From NCBI RefSeq assembly GCF_900116715.1, contig NZ_FPBM01000002.1, positions 536,589 to 600,588 on the forward strand: 64,000 nt of DNA, written 5' to 3'. The notes beneath the pieces are model-generated. The model saw only the letters and a program-made list of their open reading frames with translations, was not told the DNA's origin and ran no database searches. Source of the DNA: Polaromonas sp. YR568. GTDB taxonomy: Bacteria; Pseudomonadota; Gammaproteobacteria; Burkholderiales; Burkholderiaceae_C. Shown here piece after piece: positions 43,168-52,687 of the stretch (the stretch's first letter is position 1; each line of letters begins with the position of its first letter). Position numbers and translations under genes: made by a program.

Positions 43168-43290
43168 AAACAAGTGGGTGGACAGACACCACTCAGGGTT
43201 TTCCGCGGGGTTGAAAACAGGCGGTCGCGGCGCTAGCTGATCAAACAGACACGCAATCAGGCCAGCGCGGCACCTACCTCACTCAAGCCC

Positions 43291-44013
43291 ATGAACTCCA
43301 CAACGAAACCCCAGCACATCGGCATCGTCGGCTGCTCTGCGGAAGGCGCAGCGCTTTGTTACCAGACCATTTGCGCGGAAGGCGCCAAACACCTGGGGCC
43401 GCACGCCCATCCGGAGGTGTCGATGCACACGCCTTCGCTGTCGGACTATATGGTGCACATCTACCGGGACGACTGGCAGGGCGTGGGCGACGTGATGCTG
43501 GCCTCAGCCCACAAGCTGGCCAAAGCGGGCGTCGACTTCCTGATCTGCCCCGACAACACCATTCACCAGGCGTTTGCCTATGTTCAGGAGCGTTCACCTT
43601 TGCCATGGCTGCACATCGCAGAAGTCGTCGCGGAAGAAGCAGCGCAGCGTGGCTACCGGCGCATCGGCATCACGGGCACCCGCTGGCTGACGAACAGCGA
43701 GGTCTATCCTGAAAAGCTGTCGGCGCGCGGTCTGCAATACCTGCGCCCTGCCGACGCCGAACGCGATGAAATCAACCGCATCATCATGGATGAGCTGGTG
43801 TACGGCGTCTTCAAGCCTGAAGCGATTGCCTATTTCCAGCAAGTCATGGCGCGCATGAAAAGCGAAGGCTGTGATGCGGTGGTGCTGGGCTGCACCGAGA
43901 TCCCGCTGATCATGAGCGACGCGAATTCACCGCTGCCGACGCTGGACTCCACACGCTTGCTGGCGCGGGCTGCGCTGCAGCGCGCTACGCAGGGCATTGC
44001 CGCCGCAGCGTAG
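43291..44013 (+). CDS. Aspartate/glutamate racemase family protein
   Basis: 240-residue cofactor-independent racemase fold. The two catalytic Cys regions are present: LICPDNTIHQ with the first Cys, and VVLGCTEIPLI with the second. The N-terminal IGIVGCSAEGAALCYQTI replaces the GGMGP-type start of AspR. Relatives include aspartate racemases, maleate isomerases and arylmalonate decarboxylases. Near an aldolase/HAD module under LysR control; substrate unknown. Confidence 0.88.
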   Translation: MNSTTKPQHIGIVGCSAEGAALCYQTICAEGAKHLGPHAHPEVSMHTPSLSDYMVHIYRDDWQGVGDVMLASAHKLAKAGVDFLICPDNTIHQAFAYVQERSPLPWLHIAEVVAEEAAQRGYRRIGITGTRWLTNSEVYPEKLSARGLQYLRPADAERDEINRIIMDELVYGVFKPEAIAYFQQVMARMKSEGCDAVVLGCTEIPLIMSDANSPLPTLDSTRLLARAALQRATQGIAAAA

Positions 44014-44067
44014 GCCGCTTGCAGTCCTTTTGCACACCCTGCTCTTTGCGGTTTCTGGCCCGCCAAT

Positions 44068-44101
44068 GAAAAAGGGTTAGCAGACGCTAATCTGCTAACC
44101 C
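44068..44101 (-). terminator. Terminator downstream of tRNA-Pro
   Basis: Perfect 11 bp stem GGGTTAGCAGA / TCTGCTAACCC (44074-44084 and 44091-44101) with a 6-base loop, followed on the minus strand by TTTTT. Ends the tRNA-Pro transcript ten bases after the CCA end. Confidence 0.9.
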
Positions 44102-44111
44102 CTATCAATAT

Positions 44112-44188
44112 TGGTCGGTGTGAAAGGATTCGAACCTTCGACCCCTTGCACCCCATGCAAGTGCGCTACCAGGCTGCGCCACACACCG
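44112..44188 (-). tRNA. tRNA-Pro (GGG anticodon)
   Basis: 77 nt cloverleaf read on the minus strand: acceptor CGGTGTG / CACACCG, D-arm with AGCCTGGTAGCGC, anticodon stem CTTGC / GCAAG with loop ATGGGGT giving anticodon GGG, T-arm GGTTCGAATCC, and an encoded CCA end. Located just after merR, the usual position behind ihfA-merR in this group. Confidence 0.95.
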
Positions 44189-44224
44189 ACAAGCCTCAGA
44201 TTATAGCCTGCCGCTGAGTGCTTC

Positions 44225-44713
44225 TCAGTGGTTGGTGCCGAGGAGATCGCGGATTTCGAACAACTCGCGGCGTACCAGTTGCAGCCTTTGCTGCGCGGCG
44301 GTGCCCGTGGGCAGGTCAGCGCCTTCGGGTTCACTGTCTTCGAAATCGGAGTGGTCCACGGAGTCTTCGAAATCCTCAAGCAAGGAATCGCCGCCTTCAA
44401 GCACTTCAACACCGTCAAGCATGACTTCGCCGTTGCGGCGCTTGTCGCGTTCGATCTGGACGATTTCCTGGAGTTTGTTGCGCGCGCCGCTAATAGTGAA
44501 GCCTTGGTCGTAGAGCAAATCACGGATGCGGCGGATCATGAGCACCTCATGGTGCTGGTAGTAGCGGCGGTTGCCGCGCCTTTTCATCGGGCGTAGCTGC
44601 GTGAACTCTTGCTCCCAATAACGGAGCACGTGAGGTTTGACGCCGCACAAATCGCTGACTTCACCGATGGTGAAATAGCGTTTCGCCGGGATGGGTGGAA
44701 GGGTTTTCTCCAA
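44225..44713 (-). CDS. MerR-family transcriptional regulator
   Basis: 162 residues: MerR HTH at 12-80 (YFTIGEVSDLCGVKPHVLRYWEQEFTQLRPMKRRGNRRYY) and a coiled-coil-like C-part with an acidic stretch (about 105-135). No Cys effector motif, so not a metal sensor. This gene regularly follows ihfA next to tRNA-Pro in proteobacteria. Target unknown. Confidence 0.92.
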   Translation of the reverse strand: MEKTLPPIPAKRYFTIGEVSDLCGVKPHVLRYWEQEFTQLRPMKRRGNRRYYQHHEVLMIRRIRDLLYDQGFTISGARNKLQEIVQIERDKRRNGEVMLDGVEVLEGGDSLLEDFEDSVDHSDFEDSEPEGADLPTGTAAQQRLQLVRRELFEIRDLLGTNH

Positions 44714-44888
44714 TTAAATCAATGCGCTAAGGAGGAAACCTCCAAATCTACTCTAAGTCGAAACTTAGCGCAAAGAGTTGCTTGGGTTTTTTGAAATGTG
44801 TTGTTCCGTCACACAACTGACATGGCGTTACAAAGCCACGCCGACGGTGCAATAAACGGCAACCGGCGGCGGACTGCCGCCCCCTACT

Positions 44889-45215
44889 CTACTCAGCCGG
44901 ATTTTCGCCCTGGATCTGGTCCTTGAGCTTGTGGCTGGCGTGGAATGTGACCACGCGGCGGGCCTGGATGGGGATGGCCTCCCCGGTGCGGGGATTGCGG
45001 CCAGGGCGCGGGGCCTTGGTGCGGATCTGGAAGTTGCCGAAACCGGAAATTTTTACATCGTTTCCGTCCACCAGGCTGTCTGAGATCAGGTCAAAAAACG
45101 CGTCGATCATGTCTTTGGATTCGCGCTTGTTGAGCCCGATCTGCTCAAACAGCAACTCGGCCAGGTGAGCTTTGGTCAGCGCCGGGGTTTCCAGGCTCTC
45201 TACAGAAAATTCCAT
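44889..45215 (-). CDS. ihfA: Integration host factor subunit alpha
   Basis: 108-residue DNA-bending protein; forms a heterodimer with IhfB. Recognised from [41 protein letters not shown] and the beta-arm [15 protein letters not shown], which holds the Pro that intercalates into DNA. About 10 residues longer at the N-terminus than E. coli IhfA. Downstream of pheT as in most proteobacteria. Confidence 0.96.
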   Translation of the reverse strand: MEFSVESLETPALTKAHLAELLFEQIGLNKRESKDMIDAFFDLISDSLVDGNDVKISGFGNFQIRTKAPRPGRNPRTGEAIPIQARRVVTFHASHKLKDQIQGENPAE

Positions 45216-45263
45216 GCGGCGGTACTCCTGCGATTTTTATTTTTGAAAGCTTGTCGTGGCGGG

Positions 45264-47699
45264 TCAGGCACGCAAGCGTGCCGCCAGCTGACCCTGCAGA
45301 TTTGCGAGAACCGCCTGAACGGCCGCCTCAATCTCCTCGTCGGTCAGTGTAGCGGCGTCGCTCGAAAGCACCAAGCGCACCGCCAGGCTTTTTTCACCCA
45401 TCTGCATGCTGGCGCTGGCCTGCTGGGGGCGATAGACGTCAAACAGCGTCGCGCCTTTGAGCAGGCCCTGTGTATTGGCGCCATGGATGGCCGCCATCAG
45501 CGCGGCATGGGTGACGCTTTCGGCCACGATGACGGCGATGTCGCGCTCAACCGGCTGGAGCTTGCTGACGGGCTTGAACTCCGGCACAGGCCGCTGCAGC
45601 ACGGCTTCAAGGTCCAGTTCGAACAGCAGCGGCGCCTGGGCCAGGTCATAGCCCTGGCGCCACTGCGGGTGCAATTCACCGACAAAGCCGATCGGCTTGC
45701 CGCCCACGGACACGCTGGCGCAGCGGCCGGGGTGCATGGCGGGGTGTACAGCCGGCGCAAAGATGGCCTGGAGTGGCGCGAGCAATGCCTCCACGTCAGC
45801 TTTGATGTCGAAGAAATCCACGGCCTTGTCAGACTGGCTCCAGTTCAGCGCGGCGCGCGGACCGTAAGCCAGGCCAGCCACGCGCATGGGCTGGTTGAAA
45901 CCCGCCACAGTGGTGTCTGTGTTCTGGACCTGCGCATCACGCAGAAAGACGCGGCCGAGCTCAAACACGTTCACGCGTGGCGCCTTGCGGTCCAGGTTGA
46001 ACTTGAGCACTTGCAGCAGCGACCCCAGCAGCGAGGAGCGCATCACGCTCATCTGGCTGGCAATGGGATTGAGCAGCTTGATGGGATTGGGGTTGCCGGC
46101 AAGCTCATGCTCCCAGCGCTCTTCCACGAAGCTGAAGTTGATGGTTTCCTGGTAGCCCAGCGATGCCAGTGCGCGGCGCACACCAAAGGGGCTGCGCTCG
46201 GCCTCAGCGCGCAAGCTGGCGGTGATGGGCGCCAGCGGTGGCGTTTCGGGGAGCTGGTTGTAGCCCACCATGCGCACGACTTCTTCAATGAGATCTTCTT
46301 CGATCTGCAGATCAAAACGGTAGCTGGGTGGGGTTACGGTCAGTGTGCCCTCACCGCCAGCACCTTGCGTCACCGGCAGGCCGAGGCGTTGCAGGGCATC
46401 CAGGCATTGCGCCTGTGTCAGCGGCATGCCAATCACTTTGGCCGCGCGCGCCACACGCAAGGTGACTGGCGCGGCTTTGGGCACATTGACTTGCTGGTCG
46501 TCCATGGGGCCGCAGACGGTATCTGCCGTGCCGCAGATGTCGATGATCAGCTGCGTGATGCGCTCGATGTGTTCGACAGTCTGGCCGGGGTCTACACCTC
46601 GCTCAAAACGGTGACCCGCGTCCGTCGAAAAGTTGTAACGGCGTGAACGGCCGGCAATGGCTTTCGGCCACCAGAAGGCGGCTTCGACGTAAACGTGTTT
46701 TGTGTCGTCAGACACGGAAGTTGCGTCGCCGCCCATGATGCCGGCCAGCGACTCGACCTGCACGTCATCGGCAATGACGCCAACCTTTTCGTCAACCGTC
46801 ACGGTATTGCCGTTGAGCAGCTTCAGCGTCTCGCCGGGCTTGCCCCAGCGGACGTCGAGCCCACCGTGGATCTTGTCGAGGTCAAAGATGTGCGAGGGGC
46901 GGCCCAGCTCGAACATCACGTAGTTGGAAATATCCACCAGCGCCGTCACACTGCGTTGGCCGCAACGGGCCAGGCGGTCAACCATCCATTGCGGGGTAAC
47001 GGCCTTGGTGTTGACATTGCGCACCACACGCCCGGAAAAGCGGCCACACAAGTCGGGCGCGCTGATCTTGACCGGCAGCTTCGTGGCATCGGTAGCCTTC
47101 ACTGCGGGAATGGCCGGCGTCTTCAACGGCGCACCCGTGAGTGCAGCCACTTCACGCGCGACGCCAAAAACGCTCAGGCAATGCGCCAGGTTGGGCGTGA
47201 GCTTGAGGGTGAACAGGGTGTCGTCGAGCTTCAGGTGCTCGCGGATGTCCTGGCCCAGCGGCGCATCAGCGGCCAACTCGAGCAGGCCACCGTGGTCTTC
47301 AGAGAGTTTGAGCTCGCGCGCGGAGCACAGCATGCCCTGGCTTTCCACGCCGCGCAGCTTGCCGACCTTGATCAGGAAAGGCTTGCCGTCTTCACCGGGC
47401 GGCAACTCCGCACCGACCAATGCGCACGGCACCTTGATACCCACGCGGGCATTGGGCGCACCACAGACGATGTTGAGCAGGCTGCCCTGCCCCACGTCGA
47501 CCTGGCAGACGCGCAGGCGGTCGGCGTCGGGGTGCTGGACGGCCTCCTTGATTTCGCCCACAACGATCTTGGTGAACGGCGGCGCCACCGGCTTGAGTTC
47601 TTCGACCTCCAGGCCGGCCATGGTGAGCGTGTCGGCGAGCTGCCGGGTATTCAAAGGCGGGTTGCAGAATTCGCGCAACCAGGATTCTGGGAATTGCAT
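45264..47699 (-). CDS. pheT: Phenylalanyl-tRNA synthetase beta subunit
   Basis: 811 residues. N-terminal B1/tRNA-binding domain with VVGEIKEAVQHPDADRLRVCQVDVGQ (EMAP-like, about 44-70), editing B3/B4 region with HIFDLDKIHG, the B5 segment and a C-terminal ferredoxin-like anticodon-binding FDX-ACB domain (KLQPVERDIAVIV...). Full length compared with E. coli (795). Starts 31 bases after pheS on the same strand. Confidence 0.96.
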   Translation of the reverse strand: MQFPESWLREFCNPPLNTRQLADTLTMAGLEVEELKPVAPPFTKIVVGEIKEAVQHPDADRLRVCQVDVGQGSLLNIVCGAPNARVGIKVPCALVGAELPPGEDGKPFLIKVGKLRGVESQGMLCSARELKLSEDHGGLLELAADAPLGQDIREHLKLDDTLFTLKLTPNLAHCLSVFGVAREVAALTGAPLKTPAIPAVKATDATKLPVKISAPDLCGRFSGRVVRNVNTKAVTPQWMVDRLARCGQRSVTALVDISNYVMFELGRPSHIFDLDKIHGGLDVRWGKPGETLKLLNGNTVTVDEKVGVIADDVQVESLAGIMGGDATSVSDDTKHVYVEAAFWWPKAIAGRSRRYNFSTDAGHRFERGVDPGQTVEHIERITQLIIDICGTADTVCGPMDDQQVNVPKAAPVTLRVARAAKVIGMPLTQAQCLDALQRLGLPVTQGAGGEGTLTVTPPSYRFDLQIEEDLIEEVVRMVGYNQLPETPPLAPITASLRAEAERSPFGVRRALASLGYQETINFSFVEERWEHELAGNPNPIKLLNPIASQMSVMRSSLLGSLLQVLKFNLDRKAPRVNVFELGRVFLRDAQVQNTDTTVAGFNQPMRVAGLAYGPRAALNWSQSDKAVDFFDIKADVEALLAPLQAIFAPAVHPAMHPGRCASVSVGGKPIGFVGELHPQWRQGYDLAQAPLLFELDLEAVLQRPVPEFKPVSKLQPVERDIAVIVAESVTHAALMAAIHGANTQGLLKGATLFDVYRPQQASASMQMGEKSLAVRLVLSSDAATLTDEEIEAAVQAVLANLQGQLAARLRA

Positions 47700-47730
47700 G
47701 GTCTAACCTTGTTTTTCTTGTTCTTGTATT

Positions 47731-48795
47731 TCAGGACTGGAACTGGGACAGGAAGCGGATGTCGCCATCGAAGAACAGGCGCAAATCATTCACGCCGTAG
47801 CGCAGCATGGTCAGGCGGTCGGGGCCCATGCCGAAGGCAAAACCGATGTACTTCTCGGGGTCCAGCCCCATGTTGCGCACCACGTTCGGGTGCACCTGGC
47901 CGGAGCCGGCCACTTCCAGCCAGCGGCCAGCCAGCGGCCCGGTCTGGAACTGGATATCGATCTCGGCGCTGGGCTCGGTGAACGGGAAAAAGCTGGGCCG
48001 GAAGCGCAGCACCAGATCGTCGCTTTCAAAGAAGGTGCGGCAGAAATCGGTGAAGACGAACTTGAGATCCTTGAAGCTCACGTTCTCGCCGATCCACAGG
48101 CCTTCGCACTGGTGGAACATGGGCGAGTGGGTGGCGTCGCTGTCGACGCGGTAGGTGCGGCCCGGCGCGATGACGCGGATCTCCGGCATGCGGCCGCCGG
48201 CATCGATCACTGCGCGGTGCTTTTTGACATGCTGGACCGCGTAGCGGATCTGCATGGGGCTGGTGTGGGTGCGCAGCAGGTTGGGCGCGGCTTCGGTGCC
48301 ACCCTCGACATAAAAGGTGTCGTGCATGGAGCGCGCCGGATGGTCTTCGGGCGTGTTGAGCGCCGTGAAATTGAACCAGTCGGTTTCAATCTCGGGGCCT
48401 TGGGCGACATCAAAGCCCATGGAACCAAAAATGCCTTCAATGCGCTCCAGTGTCAGCGACACTGGATGCAAGCCGCCCTGCGTACGCTGACGGCCTGGCA
48501 GGCTGACGTCGAGTGCTTCAGCCTTGAGTTGCTTTTGCAGTTCTGCATCGGCCAGCGCCTGGCGGCGCTCGGTCAGCGCGGCCTCGATGGCCTGCTTGGC
48601 CAGGTTGATGGCAGCGCCCCGGGATTTCTTCTCTTCGACGCTGAGCGCAGCCATACCCTTCATCAGTTCGGTCACGCGGCCGGTCTTGCCCAGGAACTGG
48701 GCCTTGGCGTTTTCCAGGTCAGCGGGCGTCAGGGCCTGCGCAAAACTCGACTTGGCGCTGCTGACCAGTTCATTGAGGGCGTCAGGTGGATTCAT
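47731..48795 (-). CDS. pheS: Phenylalanyl-tRNA synthetase alpha subunit
   Basis: 354 residues. N-terminal coiled-coil arm (1-90), then the class II catalytic core: motif 1 [20 protein letters not shown], motif 2 [19 protein letters not shown], and motif 3 [17 protein letters not shown]. Phe-pocket residues in [11 protein letters not shown]. Forms the alpha2beta2 enzyme with PheT. Preceded by a terminator-like hairpin that could act as an attenuator. Confidence 0.97.
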   Translation of the reverse strand: MNPPDALNELVSSAKSSFAQALTPADLENAKAQFLGKTGRVTELMKGMAALSVEEKKSRGAAINLAKQAIEAALTERRQALADAELQKQLKAEALDVSLPGRQRTQGGLHPVSLTLERIEGIFGSMGFDVAQGPEIETDWFNFTALNTPEDHPARSMHDTFYVEGGTEAAPNLLRTHTSPMQIRYAVQHVKKHRAVIDAGGRMPEIRVIAPGRTYRVDSDATHSPMFHQCEGLWIGENVSFKDLKFVFTDFCRTFFESDDLVLRFRPSFFPFTEPSAEIDIQFQTGPLAGRWLEVAGSGQVHPNVVRNMGLDPEKYIGFAFGMGPDRLTMLRYGVNDLRLFFDGDIRFLSQFQS

Positions 48796-48883
48796 AAATT
48801 CTCTTGGTCGAAATACAAAACAGCAAAGGCACTTTCGGCAGCACTCTCATCCCGTCGGGAGTCGCAAGCGCTGCGGAAAAGAC

Positions 48884-48923
48884 CATAAAAAAGGGCCAGA
48901 GCCTTTTCAAGCTCCAGCCCTTT
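48884..48923 (-). terminator. Terminator / possible attenuator between rplT and pheS
   Basis: On the minus strand the stem AAAGGGC / GCCCTTT encloses GAGC / GCTC and is followed by TTTTTT. It lies 60 bases after rplT and about 90 bases before pheS. It can end the rplT transcript; pheST would then need its own promoter or readthrough. No Phe-rich leader peptide was found. Confidence 0.82.
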
Positions 48924-48980
48924 AATCTTCTGGATAAGCAGCTATTGATTTGATAGCATCAATACTGCCTGGCCTGAAAA

Positions 48981-49340
48981 TCAGGCGGCCAGCTTGGCTT
49001 TCACCTGTTCAACGATGGCGCCAAAAGCGGCGCTGTCATTGATAGCCATGTCGGACAGAACCTTGCGGTCGATCTCGATGCCGGCTTTCTTCAGGCCATT
49101 GGCAAACTGGCTGTAGGTCAAGCCAAATGAACGGCTTGCTGCATTGATACGGGCGATCCACAACTGGCGGAACACGCGTTTCTTGGTACGGCGGTCACGG
49201 TAGGCATATTGCCCAGCCTTCATTACCGCTTCTTTGGCGATACGGAAGACATTGCCGCGGCGGCCGCGGAAACCTTTTGCAAGGGCTAGAACTTTTTTGT
49301 GGCGGGCGCGAGCCGTTACACCACGTTTGACGCGAGGCAT
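48981..49340 (-). CDS. rplT: 50S ribosomal protein L20
   Basis: 119 residues, the standard length. Starts [38 protein letters not shown], the highly basic N-terminal extension that binds 23S rRNA, and ends in the globular part with SALAIND-like [18 protein letters not shown]. 26 bases after rpmI. In E. coli L20 represses its own operon, relevant to the structured spacer at 49650-49730. Confidence 0.97.
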   Translation of the reverse strand: MPRVKRGVTARARHKKVLALAKGFRGRRGNVFRIAKEAVMKAGQYAYRDRRTKKRVFRQLWIARINAASRSFGLTYSQFANGLKKAGIEIDRKVLSDMAINDSAAFGAIVEQVKAKLAA

Positions 49341-49366
49341 GTGTGTACTCCTTGTTCGTCGTTAAA

Positions 49367-49570
49367 TTAAATGCCCTGGCCTGGGAGCATCTGTGCCATG
49401 TGACCCATATTGGTCTCATGAACAGTCACCGCACCGCGCAGATGGCGTTTGTTTTTGGTGGTCTTCTTGGTCAGGATGTGACGTTTGAAGGCTTGGCCGC
49501 GCTTGACGGTACCACCCGGACGAACGCGAAAGCGTTTCTTCGCGCTACTCTTGGTCTTCATTTTGGGCAT
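49367..49570 (-). CDS. rpmI: 50S ribosomal protein L35
   Basis: 67 residues, beginning [30 protein letters not shown], the L35 signature. Start fixed at 49570 by this conserved opening; a longer frame reading to 49681 covers the structured leader and is rejected. Between infC and rplT. Confidence 0.96.
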   Translation of the reverse strand: MPKMKTKSSAKKRFRVRPGGTVKRGQAFKRHILTKKTTKNKRHLRGAVTVHETNMGHMAQMLPGQGI

Positions 49571-49651
49571 ATAAATGCTCCTTTTCATTTGTGCTCGTGA
49601 GGCGCTGCGAACCTTCCGCAGACTTGATGGCCCCGAGACACTTGTTAAGCA

Positions 49652-49728
49652 AGGAGTCTTTCGACTCCTCACCGGTCGCAAAAGGTTTGACCCTTCTGCT
49701 TTTGGAAAGCGGGCTTTCGCCTGCTTTC
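49652..49728 (-). ncRNA. Structured infC-rpmI spacer, candidate L20-type leader
   Basis: Within the 205 bp gap between infC and rpmI two hairpins occur on the minus strand: AGGAGTC-GAAA-GACTCCT (49652-49669) and GAAAGC-A-GGC-GAAA-GCC-C-GCTTTC (49705-49728). Both are closed by GAAA tetraloops and are 35 bases apart. Such an arrangement, just ahead of rpmI-rplT, suggests a ribosomal-protein control element. Prediction only. Confidence 0.45.
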
Positions 49729-49775
49729 ACCGGAACGCAGCTAAGCGCCCCTGATCTTTTCTCTACCCACCGGCC

Positions 49776-50381
49776 TCAGGCTGCGGACGGTGCCGGAGCT
49801 GGAGCCGCATCGGCTGCCGACTTGGCGCCACCCGGCTTTTTACGGCCCGGCGCGATCATCATGACCATCTGCCTGCCTTCAAGCTTGGGGAATTGCTCCA
49901 CCACAATCAAATCAGCCAACTCGTCGCGGATACGCGCCAGCAGGGCCAAGCCCAGTTCCTGGTGCGTGATTTCACGACCGCGAAAGCGCAAGGTAATCTT
50001 GCACTTGTCGCCTTCTTCCAAAAAGCGCTTGATATTGCGCAGTTTGATGTTGTAGTCCCCATCGTCAGTGCCGGGCCGGAATTTGACTTCCTTGATCTCG
50101 ATCACTTTTTGCTTGGACTTCGCTTCCGCCGCCTTCTTCTGCTCGGCGTACTTGAACTTGCCGTAATCCATCAACCTGCACACCGGGGGAACCGCTGTGG
50201 GGGAGATTTCAACAAGATCCACGTCGGCCTCACCTGCCAGGCGCAAGGCCTCCATGATGCTGACAATGCCTAAAGGCTCGTTGTCTGGCCCGGTCAGACG
50301 CACTTCGGGGGCCATGATTTCACGGTTCAAGCGGTGCTTGCGTTCTTCACGGTGACGGCGGTCACGAAATTCAGTAGCGAT
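49776..50381 (-). CDS. infC: Translation initiation factor IF-3, ATC start
   Basis: 201 residues starting at the non-standard codon ATC (50379-50381), preceded by AAGGAT 6 bases upstream. The conserved N-terminus [21 protein letters not shown] is only complete with this start; IF-3 genes are known for AUU/AUC starts used for self-regulation. N-domain with [20 protein letters not shown], the lysine-rich linker, and C-domain [17 protein letters not shown]. Ala/Pro-rich tail at 185-201. Downstream of thrS on the same strand. Confidence 0.95.
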   Translation of the reverse strand: MATEFRDRRHREERKHRLNREIMAPEVRLTGPDNEPLGIVSIMEALRLAGEADVDLVEISPTAVPPVCRLMDYGKFKYAEQKKAAEAKSKQKVIEIKEVKFRPGTDDGDYNIKLRNIKRFLEEGDKCKITLRFRGREITHQELGLALLARIRDELADLIVVEQFPKLEGRQMVMMIAPGRKKPGGAKSAADAAPAPAPSAA

Positions 50382-50401
50382 GGTTCTATCCTTTAACTCT
50401 T

Positions 50402-50452
50402 GCTATAAAAGCTATAGCGGCTTGCGCCCGTCCCACAAGGACGAGAAGCTCA
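50402..50452 (+). repeat. Short dispersed repeat, copy R4
   Basis: GCTATAAAAGCTATAGC followed by GGCTTGCGCCC and an AAGCTCAA end in the 104 bp gap between thrS and infC. Fits the stem, TTGCGC, tail layout of R1. Could fold in the thrS-infC transcript. Confidence 0.5.
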
Positions 50453-50485
50453 ATCCCTGCAAACTCTGGTGAGTTTGTCGGCGAT

Positions 50486-52393
50486 TCAGGCTTTTTGTGC
50501 GATGTCAGAGGCAATTTGCTGGGCAAACGCATCGAGAGGCATCACTCCAAGGTCTTTGTTACCCCGGGCGCGCACTGCAACGGCTCCGGCTGCCTTCTCC
50601 TTGTCGCCCACGACCAGGATGTACGGCAGCTTTTTCATCGAGTGCTCCCGTATTTTATACGTAATTTTCTCATTGCGCAGGTCGAGGTGGACCCTAAGCC
50701 CTTGATTTTGCAGCGTTTTGGCAACTTCCTGGGCATATTCGGCCTGGGAATCGGTGATATTGAGGACCGAAACCTGCTCCGGGGCCAGCCAGGTCGGCAG
50801 GGCGCCGGCGTGTTCCTCGATCAAAATTCCGATAAAACGCTCCAGGCTGCCCACAATCGCGCGGTGCAGCATCACCGGGCGGTGGCGGTTGCCGTCTTCG
50901 CCTACATATTCGGCGTCAAGGCGCTCCGGCATCGAAAAATCGACCTGCATGGTGCCGCACTGCCACTGGCGGCCGATCGCGTCTTTCAGCGTGTATTCGA
51001 TTTTGGGGCCGTAAAAGGCGCCGTCGCCAGGGGCGATCTCAAACTCGCAGCCCGACGCGCGCAGGCTTTCCATCAAGGCGTGCTCGGCCCTGTCCCAGCT
51101 TTCGTCGGAGCCGATGCGGGCCTCGGGACGCGTGGCAACCTTGTAGATGATGTTCTTGAAGCCGAAGTCGGCATACACCTTCTGCAGCAAGGTCGTGTAA
51201 TCCACGCATTCCTTGAGGATCTGGTCTTCGGTGCAGAAGATGTGGCCGTCGTCCTGCGTGAAACCGCGCACGCGCATGATGCCGTGCAAGCCACCCGAAG
51301 GTTCGTTGCGGTGGCACTGGCCGAATTCGCCGTAGCGCAGCGGCAAGTCGCGGTAGCTCTTGATACCCTGCTTGAAGATCAGGATATGGCCGGGGCAGTT
51401 CATCGGCTTGAGCGCGTATTCGCGTTTTTCGCTCTCCGTGGTGAACATGTTGTCGCGGTATTTGTCCCAGTGGCCGGTTTTTTCCCACAGCGTCTTGTCG
51501 ATGATCTGCGGGCCTTTGACCTCCTGATAACCGTTGTCCTGGTAGACCTTGCGCATGTACTGCTCAACGCCCTGCCAGACCGTCCAGCCCTTGGGATGCC
51601 AGAACACCAGGCCGGGAGCATGGTCGTCGATGTGGAACAGGTCCAGCTCCTTGCCGAGCTTGCGGTGGTCCCGCTTTTCCGCCTCCTCCAGCATCGTCAG
51701 GTACTGCTGCAGCTCGTCTTTGGTGGCCCAGGCCGTGCCGTAAACCCGCTGCAGCATTTCGTTGCGGTGGTCGCCGCGCCAGTAGGCGCCGGCCACTTTC
51801 ATCAGTTTGAAGAATTTCAGCTTGCCCGTGCTCGGCACGTGAGGGCCGCGGCAGAGGTCTTCAAAGGCGCCTTCGCGGTAAAGCGAGACATCTTCGTTGG
51901 CGGGAATGCTGGCGATGATTTCAGCCTTGTAATGCTCGCCGATGCTCTTGAAATGCGCGACGGCCTCGTCGCGCGGCAACACGCGGCGTGTGACGGGCTC
52001 ATCCTTGGCGGCAAGCTCTGTCATGCGTTTTTCGATGGCCACCAGGTCTTCCGGCGTGAACGGACGCTTGTACGAGAAATCGTAGAAGAAGCCGTTTTCA
52101 ATCACCGGGCCGATGGTGACCTGCGCATCCGGGAACAGCTCTTTGACGGCATAGGCCAGCAAGTGCGCCGTGGAATGGCGAATCATGTCCAGGCCATCGG
52201 CATCCTTGGCCGTGATGATGGAAACCGCGCTGTCCCTGGCTATCAGGTAGCTGGTGTCGACAACCTTGCCGTCGACCTTGCCGCCCAGCGCGGCCTTGGC
52301 CAGGCCGGCGCCGATCGAAGCGGCGACTTCAGCGACCGTGACAGCTTGCGGAAACTCTCGTTTGGAGGCATCGGGGAGCGTGATTTGAATCAT
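50486..52393 (-). CDS. thrS: Threonyl-tRNA synthetase
   Basis: 635 residues. TGS domain at 1-60 ([12 protein letters not shown]), the editing N2 domain with [16 protein letters not shown] (HxxxH) and the class II core with zinc ligands (C in [10 protein letters not shown], His, His), motif 2 [18 protein letters not shown]-like [23 protein letters not shown], and the C-terminal anticodon domain ([20 protein letters not shown]). Full length (E. coli 642). The leader contains a terminator (52435-52463). Confidence 0.97.
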   Translation of the reverse strand: MIQITLPDASKREFPQAVTVAEVAASIGAGLAKAALGGKVDGKVVDTSYLIARDSAVSIITAKDADGLDMIRHSTAHLLAYAVKELFPDAQVTIGPVIENGFFYDFSYKRPFTPEDLVAIEKRMTELAAKDEPVTRRVLPRDEAVAHFKSIGEHYKAEIIASIPANEDVSLYREGAFEDLCRGPHVPSTGKLKFFKLMKVAGAYWRGDHRNEMLQRVYGTAWATKDELQQYLTMLEEAEKRDHRKLGKELDLFHIDDHAPGLVFWHPKGWTVWQGVEQYMRKVYQDNGYQEVKGPQIIDKTLWEKTGHWDKYRDNMFTTESEKREYALKPMNCPGHILIFKQGIKSYRDLPLRYGEFGQCHRNEPSGGLHGIMRVRGFTQDDGHIFCTEDQILKECVDYTTLLQKVYADFGFKNIIYKVATRPEARIGSDESWDRAEHALMESLRASGCEFEIAPGDGAFYGPKIEYTLKDAIGRQWQCGTMQVDFSMPERLDAEYVGEDGNRHRPVMLHRAIVGSLERFIGILIEEHAGALPTWLAPEQVSVLNITDSQAEYAQEVAKTLQNQGLRVHLDLRNEKITYKIREHSMKKLPYILVVGDKEKAAGAVAVRARGNKDLGVMPLDAFAQQIASDIAQKA

Positions 52394-52434
52394 GGGAGTA
52401 TCTTTTCAGGACAAACAGAAAACAGGAAAACGCA

Positions 52435-52463
52435 ACAAAAAAGCGCGGAACATGCCGCGCTTT
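52435..52463 (-). terminator. Terminator in the thrS leader
   Basis: On the minus strand, stem AAAGCGCGG / CCGCGCTTT with loop CATGTT, followed by TTTT. It stands 42 bases before the thrS start. Either it ends the small gene at 52688 or works as a thrS attenuator. The gap 52394-52687 otherwise holds the short repeat GCTATGAAATTTGTAGC (52485-52501) and two weak hairpins (52620-52637, 52646-52670). Confidence 0.8.
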
Positions 52464-52687
52464 GATGGGGAGATTTGGATTTAAGCTATGAAATTTGTAG
52501 CTAACAATCACCAAGGGGTGCGGACTAGCGCCCTGGATGACTCCAGAAAACGGACGAAGTCGTAGTTCGCGGTGTCATAACCCGAACGATCCTTCCTGTT
52601 TCCAGCTTGATTGATTGCATGCCGTTATTTTACGGCAGGTTGGCAAGGCCCATTCACATCGGGCCCTTTAAGCAGGTGCGGTTGTTG

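Noticed and set aside
45165-46646. A 493-codon open frame on the plus strand
   Set aside because: Antisense to pheT; no ribosome site and no domain.
50495-52465. A 656-codon open frame on the plus strand
   Set aside because: It is antisense to thrS, has no known domain, and is explained by high GC content at third positions.
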